A stretch of 64,000 nucleotides of DNA from an uncultured Bryobacterales bacterium (GTDB lineage: Bacteria; Acidobacteriota; Terriglobia; Bryobacterales; UBA6623), in the NCBI GenBank assembly GCA_951813065.1, contig CATOTH010000005.1, forward strand, positions 558,001 through 622,000, read 5' to 3'. The position numbers and the translations under genes are program-made. Positions 17,268-26,446 of this stretch are shown here, in pieces. Each line of letters begins with the position of its first letter. The first letter of the stretch is position 1. The notes beneath the pieces are model-generated. The model was given only the letters and a program-made list of their open reading frames with translations, ran no database searches and was not told where the DNA came from.

Positions 17268-19016
17268 ATGCATAAATACATGCAAGACCCCGCCCAGCGC
17301 TTCAGCACCCCCGAAAACAGCACCCACCGCCGTTACGAAGCCTTGCGCGCACTCTTCGTCGACCACGCCTCGCTCGAGGAGGCCGCCAGCCGCTTCGGCT
17401 ACGCAGCCGGCACCTTGCGCAACCTGCGCGCCGCGTTCCTGCACCAGCCCCACCAGCCGTTCTTCCTCCCCGACCGCCGCGGCAAGCGCAAGCCGCTTCC
17501 CGGCCCGGACCGCGACGAGCGCATTCTCGCGCTGCGCAACGAGCGCAATCTCTCGGCCGCCGAGATCGCCGCGCACCTCACCACGCAGGAGGCCCTGCCG
17601 GTCAGCGCCACCACCGTCGCGCGCGTGCTCAAGCGCGCTGGCCTGCCCAAGCTGTGGCGGCGCACAGCGGCGCAGCGCACCGCCGGACCCGCTCCCGTGC
17701 TCGCCCCCGTCGCCGACCACCGCGCCCTGGACCTAGCCCCCCGCCGCTTGCGCACCGAGTTCGGCGGCCTGTTCCTGTTTGCCGCCGACCTCGCCAGGAT
17801 CGGGCTCGACGACATGCTCCGCCAGCACGGCCTGCCGGGCAGCGCGATGATCCCTCCCGGCTGTGCCTTCCGCTCCCTGCTGGCCCTCAAGCTGTGGGGC
17901 ATCGGCCGGCCCTCGCGGGTCATGCCCGAAACCCTGGACCAGGGCCTCGCCCTCTTCGCCGGCCTCAATGCCGTCCCCAAGCGCGCCACCCTCACCGAAT
18001 ACTCCTGCCGCGTCGACCCGCGCCACTGCCCCGCCTTGATGGACGCCTGGCACCACGCCACCCGCAGCCTGGGCCCCGACCTCGGCGGCGGACGCTCCTT
18101 CGATCTCGATTTCCACACCATCCCCTTCCACGGCGAGGACGCCCTGCTGGAGCGCCACTACGTCTCCAAGCGCAGCCGCCGCCAGCGCGGCATCCTCGCT
18201 TTCCTCGCCCGCGACGCCGACGCCCGCCTGTTCGCCTGGGCCAACGCCAGCCTCCGCAAGGACGGCCAGAACGACGAGATCCTGCGCTTCGCCCAGGCCT
18301 GGCGCGAGCGCACCGGCGAGCTGCCCGCCGAACTCGTCTTCGACAGCCGTCTCACCACCTATGCCAACCTCGCCCGGCTGCACCAGCTGGGCATCGCCTT
18401 CCTGACGCTCCGCCGGCGCACCCCCAAGATGGTCGCCGAACTGCTCTCCGCACCCGCCGCGGACTGGCGCAAGGTCACCCTCTCCAACGTCGGCCGCATC
18501 TATCGCACCCCACGGATCCTCGAACGCCAGGTGCGCCTCAAGCACTACCCCGGCGACATCCGCCAGATCGCCATCACCGATCTCGGCCACGAGAAGCCGA
18601 CCCTGCTGCTCACCAACCAGATGCGCGCGCCGGCCGCCCGCCTGATCGACCGCTACGCGCGCCGCATGGTCATCGAAAACACCATCGCCGACGCCATCGA
18701 CTTCTTCCACATGGACGCGCTGTCGGCCGCCGTGCCCCTGAAGATCGATCTCGACGTCCAGCTCACGCTGATGGCCAGCTCCCTCTACCGCCTGCTCGCC
18801 AAGCGCGTCGGCAACGGCTTCGAGATCGCCAAGGCCAGCACCATCTTCCGCAAGCTCGTGCGCTCCAGCGCCACCATCGACATCACCCCCACCGAGATCG
18901 TCGTCAGCCTCGGGCGCCGGGCCAACAACCCGCTGCTGCTGGCTGCCGACTACGCCGCAACCCGGGAACCCATCCCCTGGCTCGACAACCGCTCCCTCAA
19001 ACTTCGCTTCTTCTGA
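17268..19016 (+). CDS. DDE transposase, IS4/IS1634-like
   Basis: 582 residues from the ATG at 17268; a GTG at 17247 is the alternative. The N-terminal 150 residues hold helix-turn-helix-like repeats (LEEAASRFGYAAGTLRNL; LSAAEIAAHL...VSATTVARVLKRAGLP). The catalytic part shows FDLDFHTIPF (first Asp), ELVFDSRLTTY (second Asp) and RRMVIENTIADAIDFF (the Glu in the IS4-type Y/R-x-E block). It should cut and paste the element bounded by the 17-bp repeats. The frame is intact from start to stop, and both repeats are perfect, so the element may be recently active. Confidence 0.88.
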   Translation: MHKYMQDPAQRFSTPENSTHRRYEALRALFVDHASLEEAASRFGYAAGTLRNLRAAFLHQPHQPFFLPDRRGKRKPLPGPDRDERILALRNERNLSAAEIAAHLTTQEALPVSATTVARVLKRAGLPKLWRRTAAQRTAGPAPVLAPVADHRALDLAPRRLRTEFGGLFLFAADLARIGLDDMLRQHGLPGSAMIPPGCAFRSLLALKLWGIGRPSRVMPETLDQGLALFAGLNAVPKRATLTEYSCRVDPRHCPALMDAWHHATRSLGPDLGGGRSFDLDFHTIPFHGEDALLERHYVSKRSRRQRGILAFLARDADARLFAWANASLRKDGQNDEILRFAQAWRERTGELPAELVFDSRLTTYANLARLHQLGIAFLTLRRRTPKMVAELLSAPAADWRKVTLSNVGRIYRTPRILERQVRLKHYPGDIRQIAITDLGHEKPTLLLTNQMRAPAARLIDRYARRMVIENTIADAIDFFHMDALSAAVPLKIDLDVQLTLMASSLYRLLAKRVGNGFEIAKASTIFRKLVRSSATIDITPTEIVVSLGRRANNPLLLAADYAATREPIPWLDNRSLKLRFF

Positions 19017-19045
19017 CAGTCAATTGGTCACATTCTTGCTGCCCG

Positions 19046-19062
19046 TTGGGAATCGAGGCTAG
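19046..19062 (-). repeat. right inverted repeat of the IS
   Basis: TTGGGAATCGAGGCTAG, the exact inverse of the left repeat. It lies 29 nt after the transposase stop. Confidence 0.93.
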
Positions 19063-19129
19063 CGCAGGGAGTTCACGGGCCGGACCGATCGGGCATCTCG
19101 GCGGGGCCGGCCAGGACAGTCTCGCGGGT

Positions 19130-21712
19130 TTACCGATCGGCGGCGGCCGCGCCTACCCAGAACGGGCTCGACCATGCCATCGCTCCGTCGACCTGGCGGA
19201 TCCGGACATAGTAGTAGTCGCCGGACCTGGTGTCGTCCCGATCGGTATAGGTGAAGTCCTGATCAATCGCAGCGCCGCTCGGTACGAGTTGAACGGACAA
19301 CGCGTCCGTGTGCTCGAGTACCCGGAACTCCCGCCTGTCGACGTTCCCGCCCAAATCCCCGAGACGGAACTCATGCCGGGAAGCAGGCAGCCTCTGGGGC
19401 GTCCGCTCGTAGCCGCCAGACCCCAGGCGTTCGCGGGTATCGGCCAGATCGACGACCACCCGGCTATCCGCGCCTGCGCCCCGCAACCGCAGCAGGAATG
19501 CCGAGCCACGACCCCGGGTGTGCATGCCGAACCGCAGCGTTCCGCCTTCGAGACGCGCACTGTAGCTGGCCGGGTTGCGAAACCAGGGCTCGTCGAAGCC
19601 AATGATCTCGGCGCCTTCCACACTGATCTCGCCTGTCCAAGGGCGGTCGCCGCGAGGCACATGCCGCGGACCGATCACCTCGGTCGAAGACTCGAAGCTC
19701 ACTTGTACCACGGCATCGGCTGCGACCTCGGTCTGCAGGTAGCGCCTGGTGTAGACCACCGATCCGTTCTTGACAACGTCAATCGCATCGATCGGGGCGG
19801 TGCCGTTGACGCTGCAATGAATCGTCCTGGCGGGAGAGTGGTCCTGCTGCGTGCCGACGCCAGCTCCGTTCAACGTGACGTCAAGCGCGATGCGCTCCCC
19901 GGTCGTCGCGTAAGTCGCCCGCCTGCGCAGCGCGTCGAAAATCGCATCGGGAGTGTTCTCGCTCGCCAGGGCCGCGGCCAGGCCGCCCAGCTGGCGGTTC
20001 GTCATGCCGCTATACCCCGGATGCCCAGTGTGGTTGTCCGAGGCGCCGATGAATCCGACGCGATAGCCGTTCTGGAGGTACTTGTTTCCGAACCAGTCGA
20101 ATGTCCCGTGTCCCGACTGGATCTCGACCAGCCTCTCCAGGTCCGGATCGCTGTTCGTCCAGTCGCCCGGCTGGTGCGCGTGCGGCACGACCAGCACGTC
20201 GTCCGGATCGTTGCCTTTCCGCAGGCCGGCATACAACTCGTCAAGCAACGGCGCTTCCTGGTTCGGGACTCGCAGCCGTCCCGGGGTATCCCGGAAGAAG
20301 ACATTGTGGTGACCGCCATAGCGTAGACGGGAGGTCCACTCGAATCCCAGGATGGTCGTGAACTTGCCGGGAACGCGGTACTTTTCCACCATGTCCTGCA
20401 GCGTCATCCATTCAAAGTCGTCCATCCAGATGTCGTGTTCTGAAAGACTCAGGAAATCCAGCCGGGCGACGTCGCGGCCAAATCGGAAATACCCGTCCGG
20501 AGATCCCTGCCCCTCGGCAAAGCCGGTATGGCCATGCGTCTCTCCCCAGTAGATCCTGCGGGACGGATCCCGCACGACCCGGACAGGGTTGCTCGAGCCT
20601 TGCAATGCGCTGTCCGCGGACCGCACCCGGAACCGGTAGACGCCCGGCGAGTCGATCCGAAGTCCGTCAACCTCGTGCATCGCGGCGCTGCCGGCGGGGA
20701 TTCGCCGGAGCATCTCGCCGTTCAACAGGACCTCGAGCGCGGGAGTCTCGCCCGAGGCCAGGTTCTTGAAGCGGTCTTCCGAGCGGACGGCCAGCACGAA
20801 TTCCTCCCCGGGCTCGACCACGGTGGGAGCAATCGCGTTGATGAATTGGATCTCGTCCTCGCCGACCACCTCGAAGGACGGCCACCGGGGCGTGAGCAAC
20901 CATCCCTTCCCTTCCAAGTCGAGAAATGTCTTGAAGACGACGCGGTCGTTCGAGAAGTTCTGGAGCTTGAGGCCGGGACCTCCGCCAGTCCGGTCGCCGA
21001 ACGTGACCGTCACCGTGTCGCCCTCCCGTAGCGGGGCGCCGGAAAGGCGGAACGCGACCACGTCACGGGTCTCGAACGATGCCCAGACACCCCACGGAGT
21101 TGCGGGTCTGAACCGCGCCGCCGGATTCGAACTGCGCACCGTGACAAAGCCGTGCCCGTCAGGGCTGTTGGCCTGAAGGCGTCCGGGCCGCGACCTTCCG
21201 ATCACGATGCCTCCACCCGGCTCCATCGGCATTCCGCCAACCGTGTACGTCTCGCTGATCGTGACCATCTCGCCGGCCCTGAACGGCCCCCTCGAAGAGA
21301 TCTCCAGCGTCCCCAGCGCCCCCGGGCTCTCGTCCTTGATCTGGAACTCCCGCGTGGACTGCGCAATGAAAGCGGAGATCCGGTCAATCGGGAGTTGGGC
21401 CCCTCCGTCAGGTATTCGACGCAGGCCGCGATTGGCGTTCGCGGCCAGTTGCGGAAAGCCGCCGGGCACGGGCCCGCCCGTAAGGGAATAGGCATTGGCC
21501 CATCCCCACAAGGTCGCGAGGCGGGCGGCGAGCACCTCCGGATCCGAGGAACTGCGGTGCGCTTCGACCTTGAGCGCCTCGACCCGTTCTCGAAGTCCGG
21601 AAGACAGGTAATCGTCGCTTGGGTCCTGTGCGATTGAGGTTCCTATGATCCAAACCGCCGCGAACGCCAACACGACGCCGCAGGCCGTGAGCCTCACCGT
21701 CCGATCCGCCAT
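19130..21712 (-). CDS. secreted DUF3604-domain protein
   Basis: 860 residues. An N-terminal signal/anchor (VVLAFAAVWIIGTSIAQ) precedes about 380 residues of beta-sandwich. The DUF3604 domain follows: RIYWGETHGHTGFAEG, then FLSLSEHDIWMDD, FEWTSRL, VVPHAHQPGDW and GFIGASDNHTGHPG. The His/Asp pattern resembles the PHP-type metal site, which suggests a metal-dependent phosphoesterase or hydrolase outside the cytoplasm. The actual activity of this family is not established. It stands alone between the IS and the ribosomal operon. A TATGGT lies 7 nt before the ATG. Confidence 0.87.
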   Translation of the reverse strand: MADRTVRLTACGVVLAFAAVWIIGTSIAQDPSDDYLSSGLRERVEALKVEAHRSSSDPEVLAARLATLWGWANAYSLTGGPVPGGFPQLAANANRGLRRIPDGGAQLPIDRISAFIAQSTREFQIKDESPGALGTLEISSRGPFRAGEMVTISETYTVGGMPMEPGGGIVIGRSRPGRLQANSPDGHGFVTVRSSNPAARFRPATPWGVWASFETRDVVAFRLSGAPLREGDTVTVTFGDRTGGGPGLKLQNFSNDRVVFKTFLDLEGKGWLLTPRWPSFEVVGEDEIQFINAIAPTVVEPGEEFVLAVRSEDRFKNLASGETPALEVLLNGEMLRRIPAGSAAMHEVDGLRIDSPGVYRFRVRSADSALQGSSNPVRVVRDPSRRIYWGETHGHTGFAEGQGSPDGYFRFGRDVARLDFLSLSEHDIWMDDFEWMTLQDMVEKYRVPGKFTTILGFEWTSRLRYGGHHNVFFRDTPGRLRVPNQEAPLLDELYAGLRKGNDPDDVLVVPHAHQPGDWTNSDPDLERLVEIQSGHGTFDWFGNKYLQNGYRVGFIGASDNHTGHPGYSGMTNRQLGGLAAALASENTPDAIFDALRRRATYATTGERIALDVTLNGAGVGTQQDHSPARTIHCSVNGTAPIDAIDVVKNGSVVYTRRYLQTEVAADAVVQVSFESSTEVIGPRHVPRGDRPWTGEISVEGAEIIGFDEPWFRNPASYSARLEGGTLRFGMHTRGRGSAFLLRLRGAGADSRVVVDLADTRERLGSGGYERTPQRLPASRHEFRLGDLGGNVDRREFRVLEHTDALSVQLVPSGAAIDQDFTYTDRDDTRSGDYYYVRIRQVDGAMAWSSPFWVGAAAADR

Positions 21713-21719
21713 CTACCGA

Positions 21720-21725
21720 ACCATA
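21720..21725 (-). promoter_or_regulatory. -10-like TATGGT before the DUF3604 gene
   Basis: On the minus strand TATGGT is separated from the ATG at 21712 by 7 nt, the same leaderless geometry as at nuoA and the sugar isomerase gene. Confidence 0.4.
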
Positions 21726-21879
21726 GTAAGCATAGTTGAAATGGCACTGAACTGTGAAGCGGAGCGCGTCATCCGGCCAGTCGGATTCCGTCCGCTACGC
21801 GACCCGCGAGGAGCGCGGGACGGAGGGAGGGGGCCGATTCGGAGTGTGCGGCCTGTCTCGAAGGCTTCGAACCGCGACG

Positions 21880-22233
21880 CTAGCGGCGCGCCCGCTCCTT
21901 GAGGCGGGCGGCCTTGCCCCTGAGCTTTCGCAAGTAGTAGAGCTTGGCGCGACGCACCCGGTTGCGCTTGACGACATCGATCTTCTCGATGATCGGCGCG
22001 TGCAATGGAAAGATGCGCTCGACGCCCTGTCCGAAGCTCACCTTGCGGACGGTGATCGTCTCGCGGATGCCCGTATTGTTGCGAGCCAGCAGGATTCCCT
22101 CGAAGATCTGGATGCGCTCTTTCTCGCCTTCCTTGATCTTGACGTGAACCTTGATCTGGTCGCCCGGCTCAAGCTGGGTCACGGACGGCTTGCGGTGCGC
22201 CTGTTCCACTTTCTCGATAATCGCGTTCTGCAT
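21880..22233 (-). CDS. rplS: 50S ribosomal protein L19
   Basis: 117 residues, the usual bL19 size. Landmarks are the [21 protein letters not shown] region (key FEGI and ETITVRK), [10 protein letters not shown] and [20 protein letters not shown] (key RRAKLYYLR). bL19 sits at the 30S/50S interface. It is last in the ffh-rpsP-khpA-rimM-trmD-rplS operon, 48 nt after trmD, the conserved bacterial order. The basic tail ARLKERARR ends the protein normally. Confidence 0.97.
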   Translation of the reverse strand: MQNAIIEKVEQAHRKPSVTQLEPGDQIKVHVKIKEGEKERIQIFEGILLARNNTGIRETITVRKVSFGQGVERIFPLHAPIIEKIDVVKRNRVRRAKLYYLRKLRGKAARLKERARR

Positions 22234-22281
22234 GATCCAATCTCCAGTATCCGACGGCTAGCCGCCGCGGTAAGACAAGCC

Positions 22282-23055
22282 TCAGTTCTCCGTCGCGCCC
22301 GGCGTCGCGTCCGCCCCGGCCATCGGCGTCGAGAGCCTTAACAGGTCAGGTCGGTTCGCGCGCGTCTTTTCGAGCGCGGCATCGCGCCGCCAGCGCGCGA
22401 CCGCTTCGTGGTGTCCGCTGAGCAACACCTCGGGCACGTCCCAGCTTCGCCCGCCCAGGCGCGCCGGCGCGTAGCGCGCCGGCCGTGTGTATTGCGGGTA
22501 GTCGAGGATGCCCACACCTCCGCTGTCGAGGGGCTCGAACGACTCGCGCCTCGTAGACGCCGCGTTGCCGACGGCGCCGGGACAGAGCCGCGCCACGCTG
22601 TCCACGATCACTCCCGCCGCCCACTCGCCACCGCTCAGCACGTAGCTGCCAATCGAGATCTCCTCGTCCGCCAGGTGCTGCGCCACTCTCTCGTCCACCC
22701 CCTCGTACCGACCGCAAACGAGCACGACGTCGTCCTGCCGAGCCGCGAGCCGCCGAGCGGCGACCTGATCGAACAGGCGCCCCTGCGCCGACAGCAGGAC
22801 CGTCCACGCGCTACCGCCAGGGCACCGCGACCCGATTTCGGCCACCGCCGCGTCTATGGGTTCGATCTTCATCACCATTCCCTCTTCGCCTCCGAACGGC
22901 CTGTCGTCTACCGTGCGATGCGTGTCCGATGTCCACTTGCGCAAGTCGTGAATCTCGATATCCACCAATCCGGCCTTCCGAGCCCGCGACAGAATGCCGC
23001 AAGCGAGGGGGCCCTGGAAGAATTCCGGGAAGATCGTGACGATGTGGAACTTCAC
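22282..23055 (-). CDS. trmD: tRNA (guanine-N1)-methyltransferase
   Basis: 257 residues. It methylates G37 next to the anticodon with SAM, preventing +1 frameshifting. SPOUT-fold landmarks are FHIVTIFPEFF at the start, DDRPFGGEEGMVMKIEP (key FGGEEGM), VCGRYEGVDERV and SIGSYVLSGGE in the trefoil knot. The C-terminal domain follows. It starts 1 nt after the rimM stop, so the two are likely translated together. Confidence 0.97.
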   Translation of the reverse strand: MKFHIVTIFPEFFQGPLACGILSRARKAGLVDIEIHDLRKWTSDTHRTVDDRPFGGEEGMVMKIEPIDAAVAEIGSRCPGGSAWTVLLSAQGRLFDQVAARRLAARQDDVVLVCGRYEGVDERVAQHLADEEISIGSYVLSGGEWAAGVIVDSVARLCPGAVGNAASTRRESFEPLDSGGVGILDYPQYTRPARYAPARLGGRSWDVPEVLLSGHHEAVARWRRDAALEKTRANRPDLLRLSTPMAGADATPGATEN

Positions 23056-23056
23056 G

Positions 23057-23593
23057 TCAGGCCTTCAGGTCTTCCATGCCCGCAGGCAGGCTAACCGCGA
23101 TGCGCCTGGACTCGATGTCGACTTCCCTGCAGATTTCCTTGGCGAACGGCACTAGCAGTTCCTTTCCGTCACTGTCCTCGACCGAAAACAGCAGCACGCC
23201 CCCGGGCGGCTCGTACACATCGACCACGGTCCCGAGTTCGCGGCAGCTGTCTTGATCTACCATCCGGCAGCCTATCAGGTCGTCTGCGTAGTACTCGCCT
23301 TGCGGCAGGGGCTCCAGCGCATCCTTTCGCACCCTGAGTTCGGCGAACCGCAGGCGCTCGGCATCGGAAATCGTGTCGAAGCCCTCGAACTTGAGTACCA
23401 GACGACCCTTGTGCTCCCACGCGCGGTCGATCCTGAGTTCAAGCGCAGTGCGGTCCGGAAGCACCGCCTGAACCTCGCCGCCCTGGGTGAAATAGCGCAG
23501 CCCGTCAGACAGATTCTCCGCCGCGACTTCTCCCTTGTTGCCGCGCGGCCGGGTGATTCGGGCAAGTGTTACGTGTTCGGCATCCTCCTTCAT
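23057..23593 (-). CDS. rimM: ribosome maturation factor RimM
   Basis: 178 residues with the two usual beta-barrel domains: N-terminal RITRPRGNKGEVAAE (RimM) and C-terminal PRC barrel from YYADDLIGCRMVD onward. It binds uS19 during 30S head assembly. It sits between the KH-domain gene and trmD in the conserved operon order. Confidence 0.95.
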   Translation of the reverse strand: MKEDAEHVTLARITRPRGNKGEVAAENLSDGLRYFTQGGEVQAVLPDRTALELRIDRAWEHKGRLVLKFEGFDTISDAERLRFAELRVRKDALEPLPQGEYYADDLIGCRMVDQDSCRELGTVVDVYEPPGGVLLFSVEDSDGKELLVPFAKEICREVDIESRRIAVSLPAGMEDLKA

Positions 23594-23623
23594 CGTCCAG
23601 AGAACAAGGGCGAGGCTACAACC

Positions 23624-23881
23624 TCACTGATCCTCCAAAATCTCAAGCGTGTAACGGCGGTTATGCTTCATGCTCACCGCCCCGAGAAGGGTTCGGATGG
23701 ATTTGGCGGTGCGGCCTTTTCGGCCAATCACCTTCCCGAGGTCGGACGGGTGCACCGACAGCTCCACCACGCAGCTCTGGCTGCCATTGACGGCCTGAAC
23801 CGAGACTTCGCCCGGTTCATCGACTAGAGACTTGGCGATGAGCTCGATCATTTCGACGACTGATTCCGTGTCCTGGTCCAT
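23624..23881 (-). CDS. khpA: KH-domain RNA-binding protein KhpA
   Basis: 85 residues, a single KH domain with the GxxG loop in KVIGRKGRTAKSIRTLL. Size and place between rpsP and rimM match KhpA (YlqC), a small RNA-binding protein that in other bacteria pairs with KhpB/EloR to influence cell division and length. No KhpB is in this window. Confidence 0.93.
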   Translation of the reverse strand: MDQDTESVVEMIELIAKSLVDEPGEVSVQAVNGSQSCVVELSVHPSDLGKVIGRKGRTAKSIRTLLGAVSMKHNRRYTLEILEDQ

Positions 23882-23935
23882 CCCTCGACCCCCCTGGCAC
23901 CCGTCCTCAACGTGGAGCGGGTGAAATCTCCTCAG

Positions 23936-24739
23936 CTATTCGGGCTTCGCCTCCGCGGGCTGCGACCCGCTGTCGGTACCCTCGGCGATCGGCTCGCCGG
24001 GCTTGTCGGCCTCGGGCTCCGGCACCGCCGCAGGTTCGGCTTCGGCAGCCGCCGCGGGTTCGGGCGCAGCTTCGGACTCGCCCTCGGCAGCAGCTTCCGG
24101 CTCCAGCGCAGCTTCGGGCGCGGCTTCGGCAGCAGCTTCCGGCTCCGGCGCAGTGGCAGAGTCCGCTTCGCCAACAGCCACGGGTTCCGCGCTAGCCGCC
24201 TCCGGGCTCTCGGGAGACAGTTCCCCCGCTGCCTGCGCCACGGCAATCTCGGAGGCACCGGCAACCGCGAATGGCTCCTCCTCCACGGCGGCCTCCTCGG
24301 ACGAGCCGGCAGCCCCTTCGAGTTCTAGCAGGGCTTCGACCACATCGGAGTCCTCGTCCACCTCCTCGCCTGGCGCGACCGGGACCGGGGCTCCGGGAGC
24401 GCTGGCCTCTGGAGCGGCCGCTTCCTCGACCACCTCCTCCGGCGCCTCGACCACCGCCGCTGGTTCAGGGGCCGGCGCGCCGTTCTTGGCCTCGTCCGCG
24501 ACGCGCTCGTCGAAGTGCCTGACCAAGCGCTTCACCGTGTCCGACAGCTGGGCCCCGACGCTTACCCAGTAGTCGATCCTGTCGCGCTTCAGCACGACCT
24601 CGATCGGATCCGGGCGGGGGTTGTAGTGCCCCACGATCTCAATATTCCGACTGTCCCGCGCACGGCGACTGTCGATCACCACCACCCGGTAGCTGGGTCT
24701 CTTCTTGGCCCCAGTCCGGGACAGGCGTATTGCAACCAT
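23936..24739 (-). CDS. rpsP: 30S ribosomal protein S16 with a long low-complexity C-terminal extension
   Basis: 267 residues, where bS16 is usually 80-95. The ATG at 24739 follows a GGAGG Shine-Dalgarno; a start at 24757 would add six residues encoded by that site. Residues 1-85 are normal S16 (AIRLSRTGAKKRPSYRVVV; YNPRP; GAQLSDTV). From about residue 95 to the end the protein is almost only Ala, Glu, Pro, Ser and Val, in short AAEAEPEA-like repeats, strongly acidic and probably disordered. The last residues are SGSQPAEAKPE. The extension is in frame and ends cleanly 54 nt before khpA. Confidence 0.93.
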   Translation of the reverse strand: MVAIRLSRTGAKKRPSYRVVVIDSRRARDSRNIEIVGHYNPRPDPIEVVLKRDRIDYWVSVGAQLSDTVKRLVRHFDERVADEAKNGAPAPEPAAVVEAPEEVVEEAAAPEASAPGAPVPVAPGEEVDEDSDVVEALLELEGAAGSSEEAAVEEEPFAVAGASEIAVAQAAGELSPESPEAASAEPVAVGEADSATAPEPEAAAEAAPEAALEPEAAAEGESEAAPEPAAAAEAEPAAVPEPEADKPGEPIAEGTDSGSQPAEAKPE

Positions 24740-24768
24740 TGCTTCCTCCGAAATCAATCCTCAAGGCA

Positions 24769-26190
24769 CTAGCGGCCGAGCAACCGGCCAAGATCCATCC
24801 CGCCGGGCCCCATCGGACTCGGACCCATTTCACGGGACCGGCCCCGCCGGCGCTTGCCTTTTCTGTTCTTCTTCCTGGTTCGCGAGCCGACTCCGGTCGG
24901 AGCCAGTCCCCGCATCATGTCGCGCGCTTGGCGGTACTGCTTCAGCAGCTGGTTCACCTGCTGCACCGTGGTTCCGCTGCCGTTCGCGATGCGCCGGCGG
25001 CGGCTTCCGTTCAGGATGTCGGCGTTGGCCCGCTCCTGGGCGGTCATCGAATTGATGATCGCCTCGGTCCGCGAGAGCCCCTTCGGGTCGATCTCCGCCT
25101 GCTGCAGGTCCTTGAACGGCCCCGCGCTGGGAAGCATGTCCACGATCGACTGCAGCGAGCCCATCTTCTTGACTTGGCCCAGCTGCTTGCGGAAATCCTC
25201 CAACGAGAACTGATTGGCGAGCATGCGCTGCTGGATCTCGCGAGCCTGCTTCTCGTCCACATCCGCTTCGACCTTCTCGATCAGCGACAGCATGTCTCCC
25301 ATGCCAAGCAGGCGCGAAACGATGCGGTCGGGGTGGAACACCTCGAACGCAGTCGGCTTTTCCCCGACGCCGACGAACTTGATCGGGCATCCAGTCACCT
25401 GCCGGATCGACAGAGCGGCGCCGCCCCGGGCGTCACCATCCATCTTGGTCAGGACGACACCCGTCACCCCAAGCCGGTCATGGAACTCGGTCGCCGACTT
25501 GACTGCGTCCTGGCCGGTCATGGCATCCGCCACGAACAGGATCTCGGCCGGCTCGAGAGTTGTCTTCAGCTCCCCCAACTCGTCCATCAGCGCGGCGTCC
25601 AGATGCAGGCGGCCTGCCGTGTCCACCAGCACGATGTCGCGTCCGGTTTGCTTCGCCTCGCGCCTGGCGCCTCGGGCGAGCTGCAGCGGCGTCGTCTCAC
25701 CCTCGGTCCCCCGGTAGACCGGCTGCGCGATCTGGCCAGCCACCACCGCGAGCTGCTCCCGAGCTGCCGGTCGATGCACGTCGACAGAAACCAGCAGCGG
25801 CTTGCGTCCTTGCTTGGACAGCCACAGCGCCAGCTTGCCGGTCGAGGTCGTCTTGCCCGATCCCTGCAGCCCGACCATCAGGTAAACCGTTGGCGGGACC
25901 GACCCCCTGCGCACCTTTTCGTGGCTCGTTCCAAGGATCGCGACCAGCTCGTCCTTGACGATCTTGAGAACCTGCTCGGCTGGCGAGAGCGCCGTCAGCA
26001 CTTCCTGGCCGAGCGCCTTCTCCCGGATATTCTCGACAAGCTGCTTGACAACTCGGAAGTTGACATCCGCCTCCAGCAACGCCGAGCGGATCTCGCCCAA
26101 GCCATCCTGGATGTTCTGCTCCGACAGCGTGCCCTGCCCGCGTAAGTTCTTGAACGCGCGCTGCAGTTTCTCTGAGAGGTTGTCGAACAT
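24769..26190 (-). CDS. ffh: signal recognition particle protein (SRP54)
   Basis: 473 residues. N domain at residues 1-90; GTPase domain with GLQGSGKTTSTGKLA (G1), DTAGRLHLD (G3) and TKMDGDARGG (G4 region); Met-rich M domain from about residue 300 (QQRMLANQFSLEDFRKQL). It ends with Gly/Met/Pro-rich residues. It binds 4.5S RNA and signal sequences and delivers ribosomes to FtsY at the membrane. It is the first gene of the ribosome/SRP operon, 29 nt before rpsP. Confidence 0.97.
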   Translation of the reverse strand: MFDNLSEKLQRAFKNLRGQGTLSEQNIQDGLGEIRSALLEADVNFRVVKQLVENIREKALGQEVLTALSPAEQVLKIVKDELVAILGTSHEKVRRGSVPPTVYLMVGLQGSGKTTSTGKLALWLSKQGRKPLLVSVDVHRPAAREQLAVVAGQIAQPVYRGTEGETTPLQLARGARREAKQTGRDIVLVDTAGRLHLDAALMDELGELKTTLEPAEILFVADAMTGQDAVKSATEFHDRLGVTGVVLTKMDGDARGGAALSIRQVTGCPIKFVGVGEKPTAFEVFHPDRIVSRLLGMGDMLSLIEKVEADVDEKQAREIQQRMLANQFSLEDFRKQLGQVKKMGSLQSIVDMLPSAGPFKDLQQAEIDPKGLSRTEAIINSMTAQERANADILNGSRRRRIANGSGTTVQQVNQLLKQYRQARDMMRGLAPTGVGSRTRKKNRKGKRRRGRSREMGPSPMGPGGMDLGRLLGR

Positions 26191-26315
26191 CGGACTCGAG
26201 TGATGGGACCGCGGACGGGTTACCGGGAAGCCCGGGCGGCACCGCCGAGATGTTCAGGGAGCCGGGGGACGCTGCAAGGCGTACGTGAATGTCCCCCTAT
26301 GCGAACACTTGCCCT

Positions 26316-26344
26316 ATTGTACGCCTCGGCGGTGCGACGGTCAA
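26316..26344 (-). promoter_or_regulatory. sigma-70 promoter of the ffh-rplS operon
   Basis: On the minus strand TTGACC (26344-26339) and TACAAT (26321-26316) are separated by exactly 17 nt. Transcription should begin near 26309 and leave a leader of about 120 nt before ffh. No SRP-RNA-like motif or riboswitch was recognised in that leader. Confidence 0.72.
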
Positions 26345-26446
26345 TCGAATTCCGGGAGCCGCACGCGGGCCGGACCTGACGCGCCGAACTGCTACAATCT
26401 CAGGCGCAAGGGGTGCGTGCGCTCGCTTGCGAGAAAGGGACACACG

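Larger units (their letters stand above)
16811..19062. mobile_element. complete insertion sequence, about 2.25 kb
   Basis: Perfect 17-bp inverted repeats bound a single transposase gene. Each outer end carries CTAG. If CTAG is the duplicated target, the element proper is 16815-19058 (2,244 bp) with 13-bp terminal repeats and a 4-bp duplication. Insertion occurred exactly at the TAG stop of the upstream hydrolase, leaving that gene intact. The left internal arm is unusually long (about 440 nt before the transposase). Confidence 0.88.

Noticed and set aside
26191-26315. 4.5S (SRP) RNA gene in the ffh leader
   Set aside because: The conserved GGAAGCAGCC-type tetraloop region of SRP RNA is missing on both strands; the leader is only GC-rich.
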